From positions 31,833,851-31,897,850 of the forward strand of contig NC_079877.1 of NCBI RefSeq assembly GCF_029227915.1: a stretch of 64,000 nt of DNA. Reading direction: 5' to 3'. Position numbers and translations under genes: made by a program. Positions 26,282 through 39,829 of this stretch are shown here, piece after piece; the stretch's first letter is position 1; each line of letters begins with the position of its first letter. This stretch comes from Hydractinia symbiolongicarpus. Lineage: Eukaryota > Cnidaria > Hydrozoa > Anthoathecata > Hydractiniidae. The notes beneath the pieces are model-generated. The model worked only from the letters and a program-made list of their open reading frames with translations, did not search any database and was not told the origin of the DNA.

Positions 26282-28145
26282 TATGAAGAATGTTATGTCT
26301 TGTAGTCGAACTGGCTCATTTATCACATTTATAAGGTCACAGTCCACAATCAGTTCAATTAAGTCCCACAATCAATCGTTTCACTGTTAAAAGCGATACA
26401 ACTTAGTAATATCGGAAAAAAATCACTAAATACATGTTGGTACGAATATATGACGCAACCGTTGTAACTCAAACGGATTGACACCGTTAGAAAATCAATG
26501 AAATGTAGTTTTCGAAACTGTCTCTATTTTTTCAACGCAAACTAACGGCTAGGATTGGTCCCACAGTAAAAAATGACTTATTTATCTTCATTTTTTAATA
26601 AAGCGATACCACAGCGCCCAGTTTAATCGCTGAGTTCCAGCAATCATGTCAAATTAAGAAGAATGTTGGTTCTTGGAGTCCAATTGGGTCATTTATCACA
26701 TTTATAAGGTCAAAGTCCAGAATCAGTTCAATTAAGTCCCACAGTCAATCGTTTCACTGTTAAAAGCGATACAACTTAGTAATATCGGAAGAAAATCACT
26801 AAATACATGTTCGTACGAATATGTGACGCTACCGTTGTAACTCAAACGGATTGACACCGTTAGTAAGTCAATGAAATGTAGTTTTTGAAACTGTCTCTAT
26901 TTCTTCAGCGCGAACTAACAGCTAGGATTGGTTCCACAGTAAAAAATGAATTATTTATCTACATTTGTAAATAGAGCGCTACCACTGGGCCTAGTGTACG
27001 CGCTGAATTCCAGCAATCATGTCAAATTATGAAGAATGTTATTTCTTGTAGTCGAACTGGCTCATTTATCACATTTATAAGGTCACAGTCTACAATCAGT
27101 TCAATTAAGTCCCACAATCAATCGTTTCACTGTTAAAAGCGATACAACTTAGTAATATCGGAAAAAAATCACTTAATACATGTTGGTACGAATATATGAC
27201 GCAACCGTTGTAACTCAAACGGATTGACACCGTTAGAAAATCAATGAAATGTAGTTTTTGAAACTGTCTCTATTTCTTCAACGCTAACTAACGGCTAGGA
27301 TTGGTCCCACAGTAAAAAATGACTTATTTTTCTTCATTTTTTAATAAAGCGATACCACAGCGCCCAGTTTAATCGCTGAGTTCCAGCAATCATATCAAAT
27401 TAAGAAGAATGTTGGTTCTTGGAGTCTAATTGGCTCATTTATCACATTTATAAGGTCACAGTCCAGAATCAGTCCATATAAGTCCCACAGTCAATCGTTT
27501 CACTGTTAAAAGCGATACAACTTAGTAATATCGGAAGAAAATCACTAAATACATGTTCGTACGAATATGTGACGCAACCGTTGTAACTCAAACGCATTGA
27601 AACCGTAAGTAAGTCAATGAAATGTAGTTTTTGAAACTGTCTCTATTTCTTCAGCGCGAACTAACAGCTAGGATTGGTTCCACAGTAAAAAATGACTTAT
27701 TTATCTAAATTTTTATATAGAGCGCTACCACAGGGCCTAGTGTATTCGCTGAATTCCAGCTATCATGTCGAATTAAGAAGAATGTTATTTCTTGGAGTCC
27801 AATTGGCTCACTTATCACATTTATAAAGTCACAGTCCAGAATCAGTCCAATTAAGTCCCACAGTCAATCGTTTCACTGTTAAAAGCGATGCAACTTAGTA
27901 ACATCGGAAAAAATCACTAAATACATGTTGGTACGAATATGTGACGCAACCGTTGTAACTCAAACGGATTGACACCGTTAGAAAATCAATGAAATGTAGT
28001 TTTTGAAACTGTCTCTATTTCTTCAACGCTAACTAACGGCTAGGATTGGTCCCACAGTAAAAAATGACTTATTTATCTTCATTTTTTAATAAAGCGCTAC
28101 CACAGCGCCCAGTTAAATCGCTGAGTTCCAACAATCATGTCAAAT
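26282..28145. repeat. 6-mer higher-order repeat P-Q-P-Q-R, copy 2 (S missing)
   Basis: Monomers at 26282 (P), 26655 (Q), 27028 (P), 27401 (Q) and 27774 (R, 372 bases) match copy 1 at a 2238-base offset. The sixth monomer is not of type S, so the HOR stops here after five members. Confidence 0.83.
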
Positions 28146-31100
28146 TAAGAAGAATGTTAGTTCTTGTATTCAAACTGGCTCATTTATCACATTTATAAGG
28201 TCAAAGTCCAAAATCAGTTCAATTAAGTCCCACTGTCAAACGTTTCACTGCTAAAAGCGATGCAACCTAGTAATATCCGAATACTATCGCTAAATACATG
28301 TGGGGACAAATATGTGACGCAACCGTTGGAACTCAAACGGATTGATACCGTTAGAAAGTCAATGAAATGTAGTTTTTGAAACTGTCGCTACTTCTTCAGC
28401 TCGCAAAAACGGCTAGGATTGGTCCCACAGTAAAAAATGACTTATTTACTTAAATTTTTAAATGAAGCGCTACCACAGCACGCAGTGTAATCGCTGAGTT
28501 CCGGCAATCATGTCAAATTAAGAAGAATGTTAGTTCTTGTATTCAAACTGGCTCATTTATCATATTTATAAGGTCAAAGTCCAAAATCAGTTCAATTAAG
28601 TCCCACAGTCAAACGTTTCACTGCTAAAAGCGATGCAACCTAGTAATATCGGAATACTATCGCTAAATACATGTGGGGACAAATATGTGACGCAACCGTT
28701 GGAACTCAAACGGATTGATACCGTTAGAAAGTCAATGAAATGTAGTTTTTGAAACTGTCGCTACTTCTTCAGCTCGCGAAAACGGCTAGGATTGGTCCCA
28801 CAGTAAAAAATGACTTATTTACTTAAATTTCTAAATGAAGCGCTACCACAGCGCGCAGTGTAATCGCTGAATTCCAGCAATCATGTCAAATTAAGAAGAA
28901 TGTTATTTCTTGGAGTCCAATTGGCTCATTTACCGCATTTATGAGGTCAGAGTCCAGAATCAGTTCAATTAAATCCCGCAGTCAATCGCTTCACTGTTAA
29001 ATGCGATACAACTTAGTAATATCGGAAAAAATCACTAAATACAAGTTGGTACGAATATGTGACGCAACCGTTGTAACTCAAACGGATTGACACAGTTAGA
29101 AAATCAATGAAATGTAGTTTTTGAAACTGTCTCTATTTCTTCAACGCTAACTAACGGCTAGGATTGGTCCCACAGTAAAAAATGACTTATTTATCTTCAT
29201 TTTTTAATAAAGCGATACCACAGCGGCCAGTTTAATCGCTGAGTTCCAGCAATCATGTCAAATTAAGAAGAATGTTGGTTCTTGGAGTCCAATTGGCTCA
29301 TTTATCACATTTATAAGGTCACAGTCCAGAATCAGTTCAATTAAGTCCCACAGTCAATCGTTTCACTGTTAAAAGCAATACAACTTAGTAATATCGGAAG
29401 AAAATCACTAAATACATGTTCGTACGAATATGTGACGGAACCGTTGTAACTCAAACGGATTGACACCGTTAGTAAGTCAATGAAATGTAGTTTTTGAAAC
29501 TGTCTCTATTTCTTCAACGCTAACTAACGGCTAGGATTGGTCCCACAGTAAAAAATGACTTATTTATCTTCATTTTTTAATAAAGCGATACCACAGCGGC
29601 CAGTTTAATCGCTGAGTTCCAGCAATCATGTCAAATTAAGAAGAATGTTGGTTCTTGGAGTCCAATTGGCTCATTTATCACATTTATCAGGTCAAAGTCC
29701 AAAATCAGTTCAATTAAGTCCCATAGTCAAGCGTTTCACTGTTAAACGCGATGCAACCTAGTAATATCCGAATACTATCGCTAAATACATGTTGGTATGA
29801 ATATGTGACGCAACCCTTGTAACTCAAACAGTTTTATATCGCTAGAAAGTCAATGAAATGTAGTCATTGAAGCTGTTCCTATTTATTCAGTGCGTGCTAA
29901 CGGCCAGGATTGGTCCCACAGCAAAAAAAGACTTATTTATCTAAATTTTTAAATAAAGTGCTACCACAGAGCCTAGTGTACTCGCTGAATTCCAGCAATC
30001 ATGTCGAATTAAGAAGAATGCTATTCCTTGGAGTCCAATTTGCTCATTTTCACATTTAAAAGGTCACAGTCCAGAATCAGTTCAATTAAGTCCCGCAGTC
30101 AATCGTTTCACTGTTAAAAGCGATACAACTTAGTAATATCGGAAAAAAATCACTAAATACATGTTGGTACGAATATGTGACGCAACCGTTGTAACTCAAA
30201 CGGATTGACACCGTTAGAAAATCAATGAAATGTAGTTTCTGAAACTGTCTCTATTTCTTCAACGCTAACTAACGGCTAGGATTGGTCCCACAGTAAAAAA
30301 TGACTTATTTATCTTCATTTTTTAATAAAGCGCTACCACAGCGCCCAGTTAAATCGCTGAGTTCCAACAATCATGTCAAATTTAGAAGAATGTTAGTTCT
30401 TGTATTCAAACTGGCTCATTTATCACATTTATAAGGTCCAAGTCCAAAATCAGTTCAATTAAGTCCCACAGTCAAACGTTTCACTGCTAAAAGCGATGCA
30501 ACTTAGTAATATCGGAAAAAATCACTAAATACAAGTTGGTACGAATATGTGACGCAACCGTTGTAACTCAAACGGATTGACACAGTTAGAAAATCAATGA
30601 AATTTAGTTTTTGAAACTGTCTCTATTTTTCAGCGCGAACGACCGGGTAGGATTTTTCCGACAGTTAAAAATGACTTATTTATCTTAATTCTTTAATAAA
30701 GCGCTACCACAGCGCGCAGTGTGATCGCTGAGTTCCGGCAATCATGTCAAATTAAGAAGAATGTTATTTCTTGGAGTCCAGTTGGCTCACTTATCACATT
30801 TATAAGGTCACAGCCCAAAGTTAGTTCAATTAAGTTGCACAGTCAAACGTTTCACTGCTAAAAGCGATGCAACCTAGTAATATCCGAATACTATCGTTAA
30901 ATAGATTTGGGCACGAATATGTGACGCACCCGTTGGAACTCAAACGGATTGATACCGTTAAAAAGTCAATGAAATGTAGTTTTTGAAACTGTTGCTATTT
31001 CTTCAGCGCGCGAAAACGACTAGGATTGGTCCCACAGCAAAGAAAGACTTATTTATCTAAATTTTTAAATGAAGCGCTACCACAGAGCCTAGTGAACTCG

Positions 31101-31870
31101 CTGAATTCCAGCAATCGTGTCGAATTAAGAAGAATGTTATTCCTTGGAGTCCAATTGGCTCATTTACCGCATTTATGAGGTCACAGTCCAGAATCAGTTC
31201 AATTAAATCCCACAGTCAATCGCTTCACTGTTAAATGCGATACAACTTAGTAATATCGGAAAAAATCACTAAATACAAGTTGGTACGAATATGTGACGCA
31301 ACCGTTGTAACTCAAACGGATTGACACAGTTAGAAAATCAATGAAATGTAGTTTTTGAAACTATCTCTATTTCTTCAGCGCGAACTAACAGCTAGGATTG
31401 GTTCCACAGTAAAAAATGACTTATTTATCTAAATTTTTATATAGAGCGCTGCCACAGGGCCTAGTGTATTCGCTGAATTCCAGCTATCATGTCGAATTAA
31501 GAAGAATGTTATTCCTTGGAGTCCAATTGGCTCACTTATCACATTTATAAAGTCACAGTCCAGAATCAGTCCAATTAAGTCCCACAGTCAATCGTTTCAC
31601 TGTTAAAAGCAATACAACTTAGTAATATCGGAAGAAAATATCTAAACACATGTTTGCACGAATATGTGATGCAACCGTTGCAACTCAAACAGATTGACAC
31701 CGTTAGAAAGTCATTGAAATGTAGTTTTTGAAACTGTCTCTATTTCTTCAGCGCGAACTAACGACTAGGATTCGTCCCACAGTAAAAAATGACTTGTTTA
31801 TCTTAATTCTTTAATAAAGCGCTACCACAGCGCGCAGTGTGATCGCTGAGTTCCGGCAATCATGTCAAAT
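28146..31870. repeat. Ten mixed monomers with local doublets
   Basis: Starts are at 28146, 28519, 28892, 29264, 29637, 30010, 30382, 30753, 31126 and 31498. Adjacent doublets occur at 28146/28519 (GTTAGTTCTTGTATTC, CTCGC instead of CGCGC) and 29264/29637 (CACAGCGGCCAG in the flank). The variant TACAAGTTGG recurs near 29040, 30531 and 31275. An offset of 1118 bases (three monomers) links AATTCTTTAATAAAGCG near 30683 and 31801. Lengths fall to 371-373. No gene or foreign sequence is seen. Confidence 0.8.
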
Positions 31871-34105
31871 TAAGAAGAATGTTATTTCTTGGAGTCCAGT
31901 TGGCTCACTTATCACATTTATAAGGTCACAGCCCAAAGTTAGTTCAATTAAGTTGCACAGTCAAACGTTTCACTGCTAAAAGCGATGCAACCTAGTAATA
32001 TCCGAATACTATCGCTAAATACATGTGGGGATGAATATGTGACGCAACCGTTGGAACTCAAACGGATTGATACCGTTAGAAAGTCAATGAAATGTAGTTT
32101 TTGAAACTGTCGCTATTTTTTCAGCGCGCGAAAACGGCCATGATTGTTCCCACAGTAAAAAATGACTTATTTACTTAAATTTTTAAATGAAGCGCTACCA
32201 CAGCGCGCAGTGTAATCGCTGAGTTCTGGCAATCATGTATAATTAAGAAGAATGTTATTCCTTGGAGACCAATTGGCTCATTTATCACATTAATAAGGTC
32301 ACAGTCCAGAATCAGTTCAATTAATTCCCACAGTCAATCGTTTCACTGTTAAAAGCAATACAACTTAGTAATATCGGAAGAAAATAACTAAATACATGTT
32401 GGTACGAATGTGTGACGCAACCGTTGTAACTCAAACGGATTGACACCGTTAGAAAGTCAATGAAATGTAGTTTTTGAAACTGTCTCTATTTCTTCAGCGC
32501 GAACTAACGACTAGGATTCGTCCCACAGTAAAAAATGACTTATTTATCTTAATTTTTTTATAAAGCGCTACCAGAGCGCCCAGTGTAATCGCTGAGTTCC
32601 AGCAATCATGTCAAATTAAGAAGAATGTTATTCCATGGAGACCAATTGGCTCATTTATCACATTAATAAGGTCACAGTCCAGAATCAGTTCAATTAATTC
32701 CCACAGCCAATCGTTTTACTGTTAAAAGCAATACAACTTAGTAATATCGGAAGAAAATATCTAAACACATGTTTGTACGAATATGTGATGCAACCGTTGC
32801 AACTCAAACGGATTGACACCGTTAGAAAGTCAATGAAATGTAGTTTTTGAAACTGTCTTTATTTCTTCAGCGCGAACTAACGACTAGGATTCGTCCCACA
32901 ATAAAAAATGACTTATTTATCTTAATTTTTTAATAAAGCGCTACCACAGCGCCCAGTGTAATCGCTGAGTTCCAGCAATCATGTCAAATTAAGAAGAATT
33001 TCATTTCTTGTAGTCAAACTGGCTCATTTATCACATTTATAAGGTCAAAGTCCAAAATGAGTTCAATTAAGTCCCATAGTCAAGCGTTTCACTGTTAAAA
33101 GCGATGCAACCTAGTAATATCCGAATACTATCGCTAAATACATGTTGGTACGAATATGTGACGCAACCGTTGCAACTCAAACGGATTGACACCGTTAGAA
33201 AGTCGATGAAATGTAGTTTTTGAAACTGTCTCTATTTCTTCAGCGCGCGATAACGGCTAGGATTTATATCACTGCAAAAAATAACTTATTTATCTTCATT
33301 TTTTAATAAAACGCTACCACAGCGCCCAGTTAAATCACTGAGTTCCAGCAATCATGTCAAATTAAGAAGAATGTTAGTTCTTGTATTCAAACTGGCTCAT
33401 TTATCACATTTATGAGGTCAAAGTCCAAAATCAGTTCAATTAAGTCCCATAGTCAATCGTTTCAGTCTTAAAAGCGATATAACTTAGTAATATCGGAAAA
33501 AAATCACTAAATACATGTTGGTACGAACATGTGACGCAACCGTTGTAACTCAAACGGATTGACACCGTTAGAAAGTCAATGAAATGTAGTTTTTGAAACT
33601 GTCGCTATTTCTTCAGCGCGTGAAAACGGCTATGATTGTTCCCACAGTAAAAAATGACTTATTTGCTTAAGTTTTTACATGAAGCGCTACCACAGCGCGC
33701 AGTGTAATCGCTGAGTTCCGGCAATCATGTCAAATTAAGAAAAATGTTATTTCTTGGAGTCCAGTTGGCTCATTTATCACATTTATAAGGTCACAGCCCA
33801 AAGTTAGGTCAATTAATTGCACAGTCAATCGCTTCACTGTTAAAAGCGATACAACTTAGTAATATCGAAAAAATCACTAAATACATGTTGGTACGGATAT
33901 ATGACGCAACCGTTGTAACTCAAACGGATTGACACCGTTAGAAAATCAATGAAATGTAGTTTTCGAAACTGTCTCTATTTCTTCAACGCAAACTAACGGC
34001 TAGGATTGGTCCCACAGCAAAAAATGACTTATTTATCTTCATTTTTTAATAAAGCGATACCACAGCGCCCAGTTTAATCGCTGAGTTCCAGCAATCATGT
34101 CAAAT
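31871..34105. repeat. Dispersed, shortened copy of the 17.6-20.9 kb segment
   Basis: From about 31980 the monomers at 32244, 32617, 32990, 33363 and 33736 match those at 17904, 18277, 19023, 20142 and 20515 in order. The counterparts of 18650, 19396 and 19769 are missing. Shared rare marks include the TTCTGGCAATCATGT flank, TTCCATGGAG, the ATCACTGCAAAAAATAAC variant near 33270, and the 370-base length of the last monomer. The two segments are about 13-14 kb apart. Confidence 0.82.
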
Positions 34106-36335
34106 TATGAAGAATGTTATTTCTTGTAGTCGAACTGGCTCATTTATCACATTTATAAGGTCACAGTCCAGAATCAGTTCAATTAAGTCCCACAGTCAAT
34201 CGTTTCACTGTTAAAAGCGATACAACTTAGTAATATCGGAAGGAAATCACTAAATACATGTTGGTACGAATATGTGACGCAACCGTTGTAACTCAAACGG
34301 ATTGACACTGTTAGAAAGTCAATGAAATTTAGTTTTTGAAACTGTCTCTATTTCTTCCGCGCGATAACGGCTAGGATTGTTTCCACAGTACTAAATGACT
34401 TATTTATCTTAACTTTTAAACAAAGCGCTACCACAGCGCCCAGTGTAATCGCTGAGTTCCAGCAATCATGTCAAATTAAGAAGAATGATATTTCTTTTAG
34501 TCAAAATGGCTCATTTAATACATTTATAAGGTCAAAGTCCTGAATCAGTTCAAATAATTCCCACAGTCAATCGTTTCACTGTTAAAAGCGATACAACTTA
34601 GTAATATCGGAAGAAAATCACTAAATACATTCTGGTACGAATATGTGACGCAGCTGTTGTAACTCAAACGGATTGACACCGTTAAAAAGTCAATGAAATG
34701 TGGTTTTTGAAACTGTCTCTATTTCTTCAGCGCGCGATAACTGCTAGGATTGGTCCCACAGTAAAAAAAGACTTATTTATCTTAATTTTTAAATAAAGCG
34801 CTACCACAGCGCCTAGTGTAATCGCTGAGTTCCAGCAATCATGTCAAATTAAGAAGAAGGTTCTTTCTTGGAGTCCAATTGTCTCATTTATCACACTTAG
34901 GAGGTCACAGTCCAAAGTTAGTTCAATTAAGTCCCACAGTCAATCGTTTCACTGTTAGAAGCGATGCAACCTAGTAATATCAGAAAAATATCGCTAAATA
35001 CATGTTGGTACGAATATGTGACCCAACCGTTGTAACTCAAACGGATTGAAACCGTTAGAAAGTCAATGAAATGTACTTTTTAAAGCTTTCTCTATTTCTT
35101 CAGCGCGAACTAACGGCTAGGATTGGTCCCACAGTAAAAAATGACTTATTTATCTAAATTTTTAAAAAGGGCTACCACAGAACATAATGTAATCGCTGAG
35201 TTCCAGCAATCATGTCAAATTACGAAGAATATCATTTCTTGTAGTCAAAATGACTCATTTATCACATTTATAAGGTCAAAGTCTAAGATCAGTTCAATTA
35301 AGTCCCACAGTCAATCGTTTCACTGTTGAAAGCGATACAATTAGTAATATCGCAAAAAAATCACTAAAAACATGTTGGTACGAATGTGTGACGCAACCGT
35401 TGTAACTCAAACGGATTGACACCGTTAGAAAGTCAATGAAATGGAGTTTTTAAAACTGTCTCTATATCTTCAGCGCGCGCTAACGGCTAGGATTGGTCCC
35501 ACAGTAAAAATGAATTATTTATCTAAATTTTTAAATAAATCGCTACCACAGGGTCCAGTGTAATCGCTGAATTCCAGCAATCATGTTAAATTAAGAAGAA
35601 TGTTATTCCTTGGAGACCTTTTCCCTCATTTATCACATTTATAAGGTCACAGTCCTGAATCAGTTCAAATAATTCCTACAGTCAATCGTTTCACTGTTAA
35701 ACGCGATACAACTTAGGAATATCCGAAGAAAATCAATAAATACATTTTGGTACGATTATGTGACGCAACTGTTGTAACTCAAACGGATTGACACCGTTAG
35801 AAAGTCAATGAAATGGAGTTCTTGAAACTATCTCTACATCTTCAGCGCGCGCTAACGGCTAGGATTGGTCCCACAGTAAAAATGACTTATTTATCAAAAT
35901 TTTTAAATGAATCGCTACCACAGGGACCAGTGTATACGCTTAGTTCCACCAATCATGTCAAATTAAGAAGAATGGTATTTTTTGGTGTCCAATTGTCTCA
36001 CTTATAACATTTATAAGGTCAAAGTTCAAAATCAGTTCAATTAAGTCGCACAGTCAAACGTTTCACAGTTAAAAGCGATGCAACCTAGTAATGTCCGAAT
36101 ACTTTCGCTAAATACATGTTGGTACGAATATGTGACGCAACCGTTGTAACTCGAACGGAATTATACCGCCAAGAAATCAATGAAATGTGGTTTTTGAGAA
36201 TGTCTTTATTTCTTCAGCGCATGGTAACGGCCAGGATTGGTCCCACAGTAAGAAAATCTTATTTATCTAAATTTTTAAAAAAAGCCCTACCGCAGAGCCT
36301 AATGTAACCGCTGAATTCCAGCAATCATGTCAAAT
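34106..36335. repeat. Divergent monomers at the subfamily transition
   Basis: Six monomers start at 34106, 34477, 34850, 35221, 35592 and 35964, with lengths 371-373. Left of here most copies have TTAATTTTTTAAC/TAAAG before the GCGCTACC element; right of here AAATTTTTAAATGAATCGC and GGGTCCAGTG become common. These six share no clear HOR with either side and carry more private changes. This is also where the first open frames longer than 60 codons appear, because satellite stop codons are mutated. Confidence 0.75.
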
Positions 36336-39028
36336 TAAGAAGAATGTTATTCCTTGGAGACCAATTGGCGCATTAATCACATTTATAAGGTCAGAGTCCA
36401 GAATCAGTTGAATTAATCCCCACGGTCAATCGTTTCACTGTTAAAAGCGATACAACTTAGTAATATCGGAAGGAAATCACTAAATACATGTTGGTACGAA
36501 TATGTGACGCAACCGTTGTAACTCACACGGATTGACACGGTTAGAAAGTCAATGAAATGTAGTTTTTGAAACTGTCTCTACTTCTTCAGCGCGCGATAAC
36601 AGCTAGGATTGTTTCCACAGTAATAAATGACTTATTTATCTTAACTTTTAAACAAAGCGCTACCACAGCGCCCAGTGTAATCGCTGAGTTCCGGCAATCA
36701 TGTCAAATAAAGAAGAATTGTCTTTCTTGGAGTCCAATTGTCTCATTTATCACACTTATGAGGTCACAGTTCAAAGTTAGTTCAATTAAATCCCACAGTC
36801 AATCGTTTCACTGTTAGAACCGATGCAACCTAGTAATATCAGAAAAACATCGTTAATACATGTTGGTACGAATATGTGACCCAACCTTTGTAACTCAAGC
36901 GGATTGACACCGTTAGAAAGTCAATGAAATGTACTTTTTGAAGCTGTCTCTATTTCTTCAACGCGAACTAACGGCTAGGATTGGTCCCACAGTAAAAAAT
37001 GACTTATTTATCTAAATTTTTAAAAAAAGGCTACCACAGAGCCTAATGTAATCGCTGAATTCCAGCAATCATGTCAAATTAAGAAGAATGTTATTCCTTG
37101 GAGACCTTTTGCCTCATTTATCACATTTATAAGGTCACAGTCCTGAATCAGTTCAAATAATTCCCACAGTCAATCGTTTCACTGTTAAAAGCGATACAAC
37201 TTAGGAATATCCGAAAAAAATCACTAAATACATTTTGGTACGAATATGTGACGCAACTGTTTTAACTCAAACGGATTGAGTCCGTTAGAAAATCAATGAA
37301 ATGTGGTTTTTCAAACTGTCTCTATTTCTTCAGCGCGCGATAACGGCTAGGATTGGTCCCACAGTAAAAAAAGACTTATTTATCTTAATTTTTAAATAAA
37401 GCACTACCACAACGCCCAGTGTAATCGCTGAGTTCCAGCAATCATGTCAAATTAAGAAGAATGTTATTTCTTGGAGTCCAATTGTCTCACTTATAACATT
37501 TATAAGGTCAAAGTCCAAAATCAGTTCAATTAAGTCGCACAGTCAAACGTTTCACAGTTAAAAGCAATGCAACCTAGTAATATCCGAATACTTTTGCTAA
37601 ATACATGTAGGTACGAATATGAGACGCAACCGTTGTAACTCAAACGGAATTATACCGCCAAGAAATCAATGAAATGGAGCTTTTGAAACTGTCTCTATAT
37701 CTTCAGCGCGCGCTAACGGCTAGGATTGGTCCCACAGTAAAAATGACTTATTTATCTAAATTTTTAAATGAATTGCTACCACAGGGTCCAGTGTAATCGC
37801 TTAGTTCCGGCAATCATGTCAAATTAAGAAGAATGTTCTTTCTTGGAGTCCAATTGTCTCATTTATCACACTTATGAGGTCACAGTCCAAAGTTAGTTCA
37901 ATTAAGTCCCACAGTCAATCGTTTCACATTTGAAAGCGATACAACTTAGTAATATTTGGAAAAATATCACTAAATACATTTTGGTACGAATATGTGACGC
38001 AACCGTTGTAACTCAAACGGAATTATACCGCCAAGAAGTCAATGAAAAGGAGCTTTTGAAACTGTCTCTATATCTTCAGCGCGCGCTAACGGCTAGGATT
38101 GGCCCCACAGTAAAAAATGACTTATTTATCTAAATTTTTAAATGAATCGCTACCACTGGGTCCAGTGTAATCGCTGAGTTCCGGCAATCATGTCAAATTA
38201 AGAAGAATGTTCTTTCTTGGAGGTTAATTGTCTCATTTATCACACTTATGAGGTCATAGACCAAAGTTAGTTCAATTAAGTCCCACAGTCAATCGTTTCA
38301 CTGTTAGAAGCGATACAACCTAGTAATATCAGAAAAATATCGCTAAATACATGTTGGTACGAATATGTGACGCAACCGTTTTAACTCAAACGGAATTATA
38401 CCGCCAAGAAATCAATGAAATGTAGTTTTTGAGAATGTCTTTATTTCTTCAGCGCGAACTAACGGCTAACTCAAACGGATTGACACCGTTAGAAAGTCAA
38501 TGAAATGTGGTTTTTGAAACTGTCTCTATTTCTTCAGCGCGCGATAACGGCTAGGATTGGTCCCACAGTAAAAAAAGACTTATTTATCTTAATTTTTAAA
38601 GAAAGCGCTACCACAGCGCCCAGTGTAATCGCTGAGTTCCAGCAATCATGTCAAATTAAGAAGAATGTTAGTTCTTAGAGTCCAACTGTCTCACTTATAA
38701 CATTTATAAGGTCAAAGTCCAAAATCAGTTCATTTAAGTCGCACAGTCAAACGTTTCACAGTTAAAAGCAATGCAACCTAGTAATATCCGAATACTTTCG
38801 CTAAATACATGCTGGTACGAATATGTGACGCAACCGTTTTAACTCAAACGGAATTATACCGTTAAGAAATCAATGAAATGTAGTTTTTGAGAATGTCTTT
38901 ATTTCTTCAGTTCGTGCTAACGGCCAGGATTGGTCCCACAGTAAGAAAATTTTATTTACCTAAATTTTTAAATAAAGCGCTACCGCAGAGCCTAATGTTA
39001 CCGCTGAATTCCAGTAATCATGTCAAAT
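36336..39028. repeat. 7-mer higher-order repeat with long monomer, copy 1 (2693 bp)
   Basis: Monomers start at 36336, 36709, 37080, 37453, 37825, 38199 and 38657. The first two (GGCGCATTAATCAC type, and the one with AACCGATGC) recur at 39029 and 39401, 2693 bases later. The period exceeds seven normal monomers because the member at 38199 is 458 bases long. Confidence 0.78.
38199..38656. repeat. Long monomer, 458 bp, with 85-bp internal overlap
   Basis: The segment from AACTCAAACGG to AACGGCT occurs at 38383-38467 and again at 38468-38552, adding exactly 85 bases. The two versions belong to different subfamilies (GGAATTATACCGCC versus GGATTGACACCG), so this is a junction between two unlike monomers. 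The parents share TAAC at the joint (normal contexts CGGCTAGG and GTAACTC). Confidence 0.93.
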
Positions 39029-39829
39029 TAAGAAGAATGTTATTCCTTGGAGACCAATTGGCGCATTAATCACATTTATAAGGTCACAGTCCAGAATCAG
39101 TTGAATTAATCCCCACGGTCAATCGTTTCACTGTTAAAAGCGATACAACTTAGTAATATCGGAAGGAAATCACTAAATACATGTTGGTACGAATATGTGA
39201 CGCAACCGTTGTAATTCAAACGGATTGACACGGTTAGAAAGTCAATGAAATGTAGTTTTTGAAACTGTCTCTACTTCTTCAGCGCGCGATAACAGCTAGG
39301 ATTGTTTCCACAGTAATAAATGACTTATTTATCTTAACTTTTAAACAAAGCGCTACCACAGCGCCCAGTGTAATCGCTGAGTTCCGGCAATCATGTCAAA
39401 TGAAGAAGAATGTTCTTTCTTGGAGTCCAATTGTCTCATTTATCACACTTATGGGGTCACAGTTCAAAGTTAGTTCAATTAAATCCCACAGTCAATCGTT
39501 TCACTGTTAGAACCGATGCAACCTAGTAATATCAGATAAACATCGTTAATACATGTTGGTACGAATATGTGACCCAACCGTTGTAACTCAAACGGATTGA
39601 CACCGTTAGAAAGTCAATGAAGTGTACTTTTTGAAGCTGTCTCTATTTCTTCAGCGCGAACTAACGGCTAGGATTGGTCCCACGGTAAAAAATGACTTAT
39701 TTATCTAAATTTTTAAATGAATCGCTAGGATTGGTCCCACAGTAAAAATGACTTATTTATCTAAATTTTTAAATGGATCGCTACCACAGGGTCCAGTGTA
39801 ATGGCTGAGTGCCGGCAATCATGTCAAGT
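39029..39829. repeat. 7-mer higher-order repeat, partial copy 2
   Basis: Two monomers at 39029 and 39401 match 36336 and 36709, including rare changes such as ATCGTTAATACATG near 39541. The match is then cut by a 57-base out-of-register junction at about 39724, after which a different HOR begins. Confidence 0.78.
39401..39829. repeat. Long monomer, 429 bp, with 57-bp internal duplication
   Basis: The stretch starting GCTAGGATTGG at 39667 restarts at 39724, adding 57 bases. The joint reads AATCGCTAGGATTGG: the normal AATCGCTACCAC context switches at GCTA to the earlier CGGCTAGGATTGG context. The second version (AAATGGATCGC) is that of the 1487-base HOR that follows. Confidence 0.93.

Noticed and set aside
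35141-39069. Open frames of 60-67 residues at 35141, 35813, 36116, 37930 and 38887
   Set aside because: These are satellite sequence in different phases of the monomer, open only because of point changes, and not conserved between equivalent monomers.
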